A stretch of DNA of 7,410 nucleotides from Gammaproteobacteria bacterium (lineage in GTDB: Bacteria > Pseudomonadota > Gammaproteobacteria > Steroidobacterales > Steroidobacteraceae). A program made the translations under genes and the position numbers. The notes beneath the pieces are model-generated. The model saw only the letters and a list, made by a program, of their open reading frames with translations. It was not told where the DNA came from and did no database searches. The stretch spans positions 1 through 7,410 of the forward strand of contig JAQGOD010000278.1 of assembly GCA_028293775.1 (NCBI GenBank). The letters run 5' to 3'. This document shows, piece after piece, positions 1 through 5,677 of this stretch; positions within the stretch are counted from its first letter, which is position 1; the number at the start of each line of letters is the position of its first letter.

Positions 1-571
1 GTGCGGCCTTTTTCTGATCCGCCCCCCATGGCGGTCCGACCTGCCGCCCCAACCCGTTCACCGTATCGAGTACCTCGGGCAGGGGTAGGCACAGCCGATT
101 CACGGCATGGTTTTCCAAAGTGCGGGCCGGCGTTCGATACACGCTCAGGCCGTTTCGCTCCGCCGCTGCGGACAGCGCGTTTCTAAAATGATCTCCCTCG
201 GCCCCATGGATCAGCGCATGCGAAGCGAGGATCGTGGCGAGCGAGCTGGTCTTTCGGCCCGAGGAGTCGAGGATGCCGACGGATGTCAGCCTAAACCCTT
301 GTTCGCACAAGGCTGTGCATTGCGTGTTGATGGCCGAGTAGGCTCTGGCCGAGGCCACTTCCATATATTCTGTTAAGCGCGCAGCCGCAGCTTCGAGGCT
401 GAGAAATTCGACCGCGTGGTAGGGGTGCTTCGAGCCGGCGTCGCGTGCATCGATCAAATCGACACGCGATCGAATCAGTACGCTGATACGAGCCGCCGTG
501 TTTGCGAGCACAACCATGGCTGCCCACCCGGAGTGGGCTGAAAAGCCCATCGCTGCCGTCTGTGCTGCCAT
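1..571 (-). CDS. Conserved protein of unknown function, C-terminus cut by the window edge
   Basis: An open frame runs leftwards from ATG 569-571 to the window edge with no stop, giving 190 codons; the real end lies outside. The start has an AAAGG ribosome site (578-582) six bases upstream, 15 bp after the peptidase stop, so it is the third gene of the coaX operon. Visible segments are MGFSAHSGWAA near residues 8-18, an SKHPYHAVEF stretch at 47-56, an alanine-rich probably helical part at about 57-90, ILASHALIHGAEGDHFRNAL at 114-133, and GPPWGADQKKAA at the edge. No signal peptide or membrane segment is evident. From memory, proteins with a GFS-HSGWAA start, an ASHALIHTAEGE-like core and a GPPW-DQK end occur as roughly 200-residue hypothetical proteins in many proteobacteria, so only a few residues are probably missing. 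The function is unknown. The coding call is strong because composition and motifs hold over the whole frame; the family recall is unverified. Confidence 0.85.
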   Translation of the reverse strand, partial: MAAQTAAMGFSAHSGWAAMVVLANTAARISVLIRSRVDLIDARDAGSKHPYHAVEFLSLEAAAARLTEYMEVASARAYSAINTQCTALCEQGFRLTSVGILDSSGRKTSSLATILASHALIHGAEGDHFRNALSAAAERNGLSVYRTPARTLENHAVNRLCLPLPEVLDTVNGLGRQVGPPWGADQKKAA

Positions 572-577
572 GAAGTG

Positions 578-582
578 CCTTT
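578..582 (-). promoter_or_regulatory. Ribosome binding site of the left-edge unknown gene
   Basis: AAAGG on the minus strand, six bases before ATG 569-571. It supports this ATG over the later in-frame ATG at 548-550, which has no comparable purine-rich site. Confidence 0.6.
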
Positions 583-586
583 AATA

Positions 587-1576
587 CTAGCTGAAGTGCA
601 CCGCGCGGGCGATGGCCCGTGCCAGGCAATCCGCCGCTGCGGATCCGATACGTCCGACCTGCGCGGCGCGCGATGTGATCTTCTCCAGCGCCGATTCGCC
701 GCTTGCCAATGCGAAAACGGTATCGCCGTCGAAGGGGGTATGAGCGGGGCGTACCGCACGCGCAATTCCATCATGCGCCATCATGGCGACGCGCTTGCAT
801 TCCACGGTGTTGAGATCGGCATTGCAGGCAACCACACCGAGGGTGGTATTGGCTCCTTGAGACAAGCGGCCGATTGCGAGGAGGCGCGAGTCCTCCGGGG
901 ACGGATCGCTCACGTCCATGGGACCGCTTGGCGGCCCGCCGCCGCCGAACTCGACGCCCAGTTCGAATGCCCAAGCCCAATAAGTTCTGCCGTCCGGCAT
1001 GAGGGGTGATCCAACCGAGTTGAGAGCCACCAGCGCGCCCACCATCAGGCCGCCGCCTAAGTCCAAGGAGACCGACCCGATGCCGCCTTTGCGCAAGCCC
1101 GCCATGGCGCCACGCCCGGCGCCCACGGAGCCCAAGGCAAAGTCGGGGCCGGCGCTGCTCACGGCGCTCACGCCCAATTCCCGGTACGGCGGGGACAGTC
1201 CCCATTGCTTGTTCCCCTCGTTGCCAAGATCGTGCAGAACCGCGCAAGGAACAATGGGAATGGCTGGGGAGCCGGGCCGTAATTGCATACCGATTCCTTG
1301 CAACGACAGCGACGCAGCCACCCCGTCCGCAGCGGCCAGTCCAAAGACCGAACCACCGGCCAGCACCAGGGCGTGTGCGCGCCCGACTAGATTTTCCGAT
1401 GCGAGCACATCGGTTTCGCGCGTTCCCGGGCCGCCGCCGCGTACGTCCACGCTGGCCGGCCAGCCTGAAGTGCACAGCAGCGCCGTCACCCCGCTTTGGA
1501 CGCGCTCATCCGTTGCGTGACCCACCTTGAGTCCTGGGATATCGGTGATGAGGTTTTTCGGGCCAGGGCGATACAC
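587..1576 (-). CDS. P1 family (DmpA/NylC-type) self-processing peptidase
   Basis: A 329-residue protein of the P1/S58 family, which includes the aminopeptidase DmpA and the nylon-oligomer hydrolase NylC. These N-terminal-nucleophile-like enzymes cut themselves into two chains and then hydrolyse amide bonds. The family signature is near complete: ITDIPGLKVGHATD (10-23), DVRGGGPGTRETD (44-56), LAGGSVFGLAAADGVA (72-87), KGGIGS (163-168) and GANTTLGVV (241-249). By comparison with NylC (cleavage Asn266/Thr267), self-cleavage should fall between N243 and T244, making T244 the nucleophile; K163, N186, D283 and D285 are the likely partners. There is no signal peptide, so it is probably cytoplasmic. 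The start is GTG 1574-1576, with a weak TAGG site; the coaX stop lies six bases upstream in the same frame, so no earlier start is possible. It ends in TAG. The position between coaX and an unknown gene suggests translational coupling. The natural substrate cannot be read from the sequence. Confidence 0.93.
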   Translation of the reverse strand: MYRPGPKNLITDIPGLKVGHATDERVQSGVTALLCTSGWPASVDVRGGGPGTRETDVLASENLVGRAHALVLAGGSVFGLAAADGVAASLSLQGIGMQLRPGSPAIPIVPCAVLHDLGNEGNKQWGLSPPYRELGVSAVSSAGPDFALGSVGAGRGAMAGLRKGGIGSVSLDLGGGLMVGALVALNSVGSPLMPDGRTYWAWAFELGVEFGGGGPPSGPMDVSDPSPEDSRLLAIGRLSQGANTTLGVVACNADLNTVECKRVAMMAHDGIARAVRPAHTPFDGDTVFALASGESALEKITSRAAQVGRIGSAAADCLARAIARAVHFS

Positions 1577-1582
1577 GGTTGC

Positions 1583-2338
1583 CTAGCGTGGCTGCGCAGC
1601 GATGACTGCCAATCCTTGCAAGACCAAATCCGGCACGATCTCACCTCGCGTGCGCATGGTTCCCGCAATGATGCTGGCATCGCCGCCGGTAATGAATAAC
1701 TTAGGTTGGCTGCCCGTGCTCTGTTCGATGACCTCGGCGGCGCGATCCGCCATGCCGGCCAATGCAAAAACGGCGCCGCGCGACACGGCGGCAATGGTGT
1801 TGTTGGCGAGTATGCCGGCCAGCGAAGGGCTGCTGTTGAGCGATGCCTTGGCAATGTCGCTGGTGTTGCTCATCAAAACCTCGCGCATCATATGAATGCC
1901 CGGAGCAATGAGCCCGCCCAGGTGCTGGCCGCTCAAATCAACGCTGTCGACCTTCACGGCGGTTCCGGCATCCACCACACACAGTGCCGTTCGTGCGCGG
2001 GTCCATGCACCGATGAGCGCCAGCCAGCGATCGGCACCCAGCAGCGACGGATCCAGATAGCCGCTGGTCAGCCCGTGAAACTCTCGGGCGGCCGTGACGA
2101 ATTCGACGTCCACGCGGAAGTTCCTTTTCGTCAAGCGGGCGAGAGTCTTTGCCATAACGGGGCCGGCGACATTCGAGACCAACACCCGACTTGGGCGTTG
2201 ACCCGACTTGAACAGCGCAGTGGTCCAAATGCCGGGCTTCGCGTCGCGATGCACGACCGCCTGCTGATCGGATAGCCCAGTGCTCGTCAGCCAGGCCCAT
2301 TTGAGGCGCGTATTGCCGACATCGATGACCAAAATCAT
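1583..2338 (-). CDS. coaX: Type III pantothenate kinase
   Basis: A 251-residue cytoplasmic enzyme of the actin-like (ASKHA) kinase fold that phosphorylates pantothenate with ATP, the first step of CoA synthesis. Family marks are in order: DVGNTRLKW (6-14, phosphate loop), [14 protein letters not shown] (92-105, pantothenate site, with D103 the expected catalytic base), DAGTA (123-127), GG-IAPG (141-147), NNT (179-181) and ITGGD (216-220). Length is normal. One departure: the residue after DAGTAV is K129 (AAG), where remembered CoaX proteins have Thr (DAGTAVTVD-like); this is one base away from ACG. The start ATG 2336-2338 is fixed by the [10 protein letters not shown] beginning, although its ribosome site is weak. 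It is the first gene of the leftward operon, six bases before the P1 peptidase, and ends in TAG. In many proteobacteria birA precedes coaX; here a divergent apt does instead. The identification is firm; full activity with K129 is not certain. Confidence 0.95.
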   Translation of the reverse strand: MILVIDVGNTRLKWAWLTSTGLSDQQAVVHRDAKPGIWTTALFKSGQRPSRVLVSNVAGPVMAKTLARLTKRNFRVDVEFVTAAREFHGLTSGYLDPSLLGADRWLALIGAWTRARTALCVVDAGTAVKVDSVDLSGQHLGGLIAPGIHMMREVLMSNTSDIAKASLNSSPSLAGILANNTIAAVSRGAVFALAGMADRAAEVIEQSTGSQPKLFITGGDASIIAGTMRTRGEIVPDLVLQGLAVIAAQPR

Positions 2339-2462
2339 GCCAGTTTCGTTACCTTACGTCGTCGAGCACGTCGCCAAGCGCGCAAGGATAGCACCGCAAG
2401 AGGGGAATCTTCGCGTTTTAGCCGCTAAACTGACCTTTGCCATGGGCTGTGAACGAGCGCCA
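2339..2462. promoter_or_regulatory. Divergent intergenic control region, coaX/apt
   Basis: This 124-bp interval between the two divergent starts must hold promoters for both operons. No convincing -35/-10 pair was found on either strand. Two dyads stand out. One is a perfect 6-1-6 inverted repeat TTTAGC-C-GCTAAA at 2417-2429, whose right half overlaps a weak -10-like TAAACT (2426-2431). The other is an imperfect ACGT-N2-TCGA-N2-ACGT at 2356-2371, close before coaX. Either could be an operator or chance. An in-frame ATG at 2442 would extend Apt by seven residues, but it has no ribosome site and the family normally begins near the ATG at 2463. Confidence 0.5.
2417..2429. repeat. Perfect 13-bp dyad, possible operator
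   Basis: TTTAGC and GCTAAA flank a single C, 33 bp before the apt start, in the only AT-richer patch of the interval. The spacer is too short for an RNA hairpin, so a protein-binding site is the more likely meaning if it is functional. It does not resemble the E. coli PurR box. Confidence 0.3.
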
Positions 2463-2966
2463 ATGACTGATCTTAAAAAAGCAATTCGAGACGTGCCGGA
2501 TTTTCCCCGCCCGGGAATATTGTTCCGCGATATCGCACCGCTGCTGCGCGATCATTTTGGCGCCACCATTGGCGCCTTGGATGCGCTGTTTTCCAATGAG
2601 GAATGGAGCGAGATCGATGCGCTGGCAGGCATCGAATCGAGTGGATTTATCTTAGCGGCCGCGTTGGCGTTTTTGCGCGGTAAAGGGTTCGTACCGGTGC
2701 GCAAGCAAGGTAAATTGCCGCCGCCGGTGGTGGATGTCGCTTACGAACTCGAGTACGGGTCGGGCATCTAGGAAATGCAACGGGGCAGCGGCCGCATCAT
2801 TCTCGTGGATGATGTCCTGGCCACCGGTGGAACGATGACCGCCGCCGCGGATCTGTGCGAGCGAGCAGGCTATCAGCTCAAGGCGCTGGTTGCCCTGATA
2901 GACTTGCGGATAGTGCCGGATTACTCGTGGCGGAATCTGCGACTCCGCGCGTCCATCGATTACTAG
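2463..2966 (+). pseudogene. apt: Adenine phosphoribosyltransferase interrupted by an in-frame TAG
   Basis: Intact Apt joins adenine and PRPP to give AMP and pyrophosphate in cytoplasmic purine salvage. The frame encodes a 167-codon Apt of nearly normal length (usually 170-180), from [20 protein letters not shown] to a RLRASIDY end. Codon 103 (2769-2771) is TAG. Homology continues in the same frame on both sides: YELEYGSGI before it and EMQRGSGRIILVDDVLATGG (104-123) after it, the latter holding the PRPP-binding loop. Relatives such as E. coli Apt have Leu there (YGTDQLEIH), and TTG to TAG is a single change. The 102-residue product would lack the PRPP loop and should be inactive. A restart at ATG 2775 would yield only 63 residues. 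Also odd is S60 in IESSGF, where E. coli and human Apt have Arg (EARGF, DSRGF); CGT to AGT is again one base. It is the first gene of the rightward operon. A recent natural mutation or a sequencing error fits equally well, because no frameshift or wider decay is seen. Confidence 0.88.
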
Positions 2967-2980
2967 GGACGGCCAAATCC

Positions 2981-3571
2981 GTGCATCAATTGCCCCGCAC
3001 CATCGTGGTGATTGCACTGCGGTTGGAATCCGCAGGAGTGTTCGAGGCGGCGGGGGTACCCGTGCTTTATTGCGGCGTCGGCAAGGTCAACGCCGCCATC
3101 CATTTGAGCAAGGAATTATCGCGATATGCACACCGAGGCGAGGCGATGCCCTTAGTCGTGAATTTTGGTTCCGCAGGAAGCCGCTGTCATGCGCCGGGTT
3201 CCCTGGTCGCTTGCCACGAATTTGTCCAGCGCGACATGGACGTCAGCGGCTTGGGGTTTCCCGTGGGCTTCACGCCCTATGACGAGGCTCCCGCGAGCCT
3301 GCGTTTCGATCCCGTGTTTACGCACCTGCCGTCAGCCGTTTGCGGTAGCGGCGATTCATTCGCGACTGCGGACGCCTTGGTCGATTGCGAGGTGCTCGAC
3401 ATGGAAGCGTACGCCTTGGCAAAGGTCTGCTGGCACGAAAGTGCGAAGTTCGCGTGCGTAAAATACATCTCCGACGGTGCGGATCACACGGCGGCCGATG
3501 ATTGGCAGCGCAACGTCCACAAGGCGGCCGAGGATTTTATGAGATTGTTCCGCGGTCTCAAGGAATTTTGA
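2981..3571 (+). CDS. Short 5'-methylthioadenosine/S-adenosylhomocysteine nucleosidase-type protein
   Basis: A 196-residue cytoplasmic member of the PNP/UDP phosphorylase (MTAN) family, which splits the bond between adenine and the sugar of MTA or SAH. Matches to E. coli MTAN include GVGKVNAA (32-39), VNFGSAGS (60-67), GSGDSF (122-127), LDMEAYA (139-145, with E142 matching the ribose-binding Glu) and YISDGAD (162-168, with D165 matching catalytic Asp197). E16 may match E. coli Glu12. The protein is about 35 residues shorter than E. coli MTAN, mostly between the GSAG and SGD motifs, so it is a short-form nucleosidase and its exact substrate is inferred. The start GTG 2981 follows AGGGACGG at 2965-2972. 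The longer in-frame GTG at 2855 would read through the conserved end of apt and was rejected. It lies 14 bp after apt, and the adenine it releases would be Apt's substrate. It ends in TGA. Confidence 0.8.
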   Translation: MHQLPRTIVVIALRLESAGVFEAAGVPVLYCGVGKVNAAIHLSKELSRYAHRGEAMPLVVNFGSAGSRCHAPGSLVACHEFVQRDMDVSGLGFPVGFTPYDEAPASLRFDPVFTHLPSAVCGSGDSFATADALVDCEVLDMEAYALAKVCWHESAKFACVKYISDGADHTAADDWQRNVHKAAEDFMRLFRGLKEF

Positions 3572-3626
3572 CTAGCGGCGTGCCGCGGGCGCATCATTTT
3601 CGGTTGGCGACGATCTTTGATTGAGC

Positions 3627-3631
3627 AGGAG
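3627..3631 (+). promoter_or_regulatory. Ribosome binding site of the ATP-grasp gene
   Basis: AGGAG seven bases before ATG 3639. It fixes this start over the in-frame TTG at 3621, which lies upstream of the site. Confidence 0.75.
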
Positions 3632-3638
3632 CCCTGAC

Positions 3639-4643
3639 ATGTCGACTTCGAGCGGTGCGGTGGCATTTTCCGAGGTTGCGCAAACCGAGCGCGCCGCTTT
3701 GGCGTTTCTGTATGAACATCCTCAATGGTTCGCGCAGATTTTTGCCGAGCTCGAGCGGCGCAATGTGCCCTTCGACAAGATTTTCATACCGGATCATTTC
3801 TACGAGATCGGCCCGCAAAAACCCGCTTTCAAAGTACTGTTCAACCGCATGAGCCCGTCGGCAAACAGCCGCCAGCACGGTTCCGGGATTTTTCACACGC
3901 TGGCTTACCTCGAGCACCTGGAGCTCCAAGGGGTACGCGTCCTCAATGGCGCCAAGGCTTTCCGATACGAGATATCCAAGGCCGCTCAAGGATCGTTGTT
4001 GAAATCCTTAAGTCTTCGATTCTTGCCGTCGCGGATCATTCACTCGCCTCATCAGGCCGTAGCAGCCGCGGAAGGGTTGCGCTACCCCGTCATCGTCAAA
4101 GCCAATACCGGCGGTAGCGGCAAGGGCATAACGCGCTTCAACTCAAAGGCGGAGCTCGCCGCGGCGGTGTCTGCCGGTCAGCTGGACTTGGGCAATGACA
4201 GCGTTGCGCTGGTGCAAGAATTCATACCGGCCCGCGGCGGCTTCATCACGCGCGTCGAGACGCTGGGGTTCAAATACCTGTACGCCATCAAGGTGCACCT
4301 AACCGGACAGACATTCGATTTGTGCCCGGCCGACATCTGCCAGACTTCGAGTGGACAAAGCTTGGAAAATGCGTGCGTGGTCGAAGCCTCCAAGGCGGGA
4401 TTGAAAGTGGAAGGGTACGGTGCGCCCGGCAAGGTGATCGAAGACATCGAGCGCATCGTGCGCGCCGCGGGCATCGACGTCGGCGGCATCGAATACATCG
4501 TCGATGACCGAGACGGCAACATCTATTATTACGACATCAATGCGCTGTCGAATTTCGTCGCGGATGCACCGCGCGTGATTGGATTCAATCCGGTGGAAAA
4601 TCTTGCGGATTTTCTGCAGGACGAGGTGCGTCGTGCCGGGTAA
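3639..4643 (+). CDS. RimK/glutathione-synthase-like ATP-grasp ligase
   Basis: A 334-residue protein with the ATP-grasp fold. Such ligases use ATP to activate a carboxylate as an acyl phosphate and join it to an amine or other nucleophile. Residues 1-110 form the variable N-terminal domain (a conserved-looking LFNRMSPSA at 67-75). RimK-like features follow: YEISKAAQGSLLKSL (110-124), the ATP-binding strand and glycine-rich loop YPVIVKANTGGSGKGI (149-164, K154 expected to bind ATP), the hinge VQEFIP (192-197), and the metal-binding pair GGIEYI (E285) and YYDINALSNF (D299, N301). All core ATP-grasp residues appear present, so it should be active. No carrier-protein or peptide precursor gene is nearby to reveal a substrate. 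The start is set by AGGAG at 3627-3631. Its last 11 bases overlap the next gene, implying that ligase and monooxygenase are made together. It follows the nucleosidase by 67 bp with no clear terminator. The fold is certain; the product is unknown. Confidence 0.88.
   Translation: MSTSSGAVAFSEVAQTERAALAFLYEHPQWFAQIFAELERRNVPFDKIFIPDHFYEIGPQKPAFKVLFNRMSPSANSRQHGSGIFHTLAYLEHLELQGVRVLNGAKAFRYEISKAAQGSLLKSLSLRFLPSRIIHSPHQAVAAAEGLRYPVIVKANTGGSGKGITRFNSKAELAAAVSAGQLDLGNDSVALVQEFIPARGGFITRVETLGFKYLYAIKVHLTGQTFDLCPADICQTSSGQSLENACVVEASKAGLKVEGYGAPGKVIEDIERIVRAAGIDVGGIEYIVDDRDGNIYYYDINALSNFVADAPRVIGFNPVENLADFLQDEVRRAG
4618..4626 (+). promoter_or_regulatory. Ribosome binding site of the flavin monooxygenase gene
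   Basis: AGGACGAGG lies inside the ATP-grasp gene, six bases before GTG 4633. It decides this start: the in-frame ATG at 4579 would add 18 residues read from ATP-grasp codons and unlike the family's beginning. Confidence 0.7.
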
Positions 4644-5667
4644 AAAAGGAATCCGCTACGGTTATTGGATGCCGGTATTCGGCGGCTGGCTGCGCAATGT
4701 AGAAGACGAGCAGATGCAGGCGACGTGGGAATACACCAGCAAACTCGCGCAGCGCAGCGAGCAGATCGGGTTTGATCTTTCCCTGATTGCAGAGCTCAAC
4801 ATGAACGATATCAAGGGCATCGATGCGCCGAGCCTCGATGCCTGGTCGACTTCGGCGGCGCTTGCCGCAGTGACGAAGAGCCTGGAATTGATGGTAGCGG
4901 TACGCCCGACGTTCCATTTACCGGCACTGTTCGCCAAGCAGGCGGCGAATATCGACCACATCAGCAACGGCCGTTTGGCACTGAATGTGGTTTCATCGTG
5001 GTGGGAGCAAGAGGCCCGCATGTACGGGGTCGACTTCGAACGTCACGATGACCGCTACGGACGCACTTCCGAATGGCTGGATGTGGTCAATGGCACCTGG
5101 TCGCAGAAGAGCTTCAACCATACCGGAAAGTATTACCGGACGGAAAACACCGTGCTCGAGCCCAAGCCGGTGCGCTCGCCGCGGCCTCCCATCTACGCCG
5201 GAGGCGAATCGGAGGCGGCGAAGAATCTGATCGCACAAAAATGCGATGCCTACGTCATGCATGGCGATTCTCCGGCGCAGGTGGCGGCCAAAATCGCCGA
5301 CATGAGCGCGCGGCGTGAAAAGTTCGGCTTGGATCGTATGCAATTCGGCGTTGCCGGCTACGCCTTTACTCGCGAATCGGAAAGCGAGGTGGCCAAGGAA
5401 GTCGAGCGCATTACCGATGTAAAGCAAAATGCCAAGGGTTATGCCAATTACCAACAGTGGCTGCAAGGAACGCAGCTGGAACAGAAAATGTCCATTCAAG
5501 AGTATTCCGTATCGAACCGCGGACTGCGCTCAGGTTTAGTGGGCACTCCATCGCAGGTGCAGGATCAAATCGGCAAGTTCGAAGAGGCGGGCGTCGATCT
5601 TCTGCTGCTGCAATTCAGTCCGCAATTGGAAGAAATGGAAAGATTCAGCGACAGCGTCATTAGCTAG
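4633..5667 (+). CDS. LLM-class flavin-dependent monooxygenase, SfnG/SsuD-like
   Basis: A 344-residue luciferase-like (TIM-barrel) monooxygenase. Relatives use FMNH2 and O2: SsuD splits alkanesulfonates, SfnG acts on dimethyl sulfone, and RutA opens the uracil ring. Evidence is IRYGYWMPVFGGW (7-19), WEYTSKLAQRSEQIGFD (32-48), AKQAANIDHISNGRLALNVV (101-120), SSWWEQEARMYGVDFERHDD (121-140), RYGRTSEWLDVV (141-152), KPKPVRSPRPPIYAGG-type spacing (177-191) and LVGTPSQVQDQI (302-313). The overall order resembles SfnG as I remember it. No FMN reductase gene is present here, so reduced flavin must come from elsewhere. There is no signal peptide. The GTG start overlaps the ATP-grasp stop by 11 bp and has a good ribosome site. 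It ends in TAG, itself part of the next gene's ribosome site. The substrate is unknown; coupling to an ATP-grasp ligase argues against a plain sulfonate scavenging role, for which transporter genes would be expected. Confidence 0.9.
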   Translation: MPGKKGIRYGYWMPVFGGWLRNVEDEQMQATWEYTSKLAQRSEQIGFDLSLIAELNMNDIKGIDAPSLDAWSTSAALAAVTKSLELMVAVRPTFHLPALFAKQAANIDHISNGRLALNVVSSWWEQEARMYGVDFERHDDRYGRTSEWLDVVNGTWSQKSFNHTGKYYRTENTVLEPKPVRSPRPPIYAGGESEAAKNLIAQKCDAYVMHGDSPAQVAAKIADMSARREKFGLDRMQFGVAGYAFTRESESEVAKEVERITDVKQNAKGYANYQQWLQGTQLEQKMSIQEYSVSNRGLRSGLVGTPSQVQDQIGKFEEAGVDLLLLQFSPQLEEMERFSDSVIS

Positions 5668-5670
5668 GAG
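5666..5670 (+). promoter_or_regulatory. Ribosome binding site of the glycosyltransferase gene
   Basis: AGGAG shares its first two bases with the TAG stop of the monooxygenase gene and lies seven bases before TTG 5678. It supports the rare TTG start. Confidence 0.7.
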
Positions 5671-5677
5671 CGGATCG

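Noticed and set aside
107..1009. Plus-strand open frames across the left third of the window
   Set aside because: They lie antisense to the unknown gene and the P1 peptidase, lack recognisable domains and look like high-GC shadow frames.
2463..2966. Recoding of TAG (pyrrolysine or genome-wide reassignment) as the explanation for the apt amber
   Set aside because: TAG is used as the terminator of five visible genes, and Apt needs no special residue there; relatives have Leu. A mutation or base-call error is simpler.
2855..2980. Longer N-terminus for the nucleosidase from GTG 2855
   Set aside because: The extra 42 codons read the conserved end of apt in another frame and resemble no nucleosidase sequence; GTG 2981 has an AGGGA site upstream.
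3575..3586. GCGGC-GT-GCCGC as a terminator after the nucleosidase gene
   Set aside because: The effective stem is four pairs with a four-base loop and no following T-run; too weak to call.
3621..3638. TTG 3621 as the ATP-grasp start
   Set aside because: It lies upstream of the AGGAG at 3627-3631, which is spaced correctly for ATG 3639.
4579..4632. ATG 4579 as the monooxygenase start
   Set aside because: It would be encoded by ATP-grasp codons out of frame and does not match the family start; GTG 4633 has a strong ribosome site at correct spacing.
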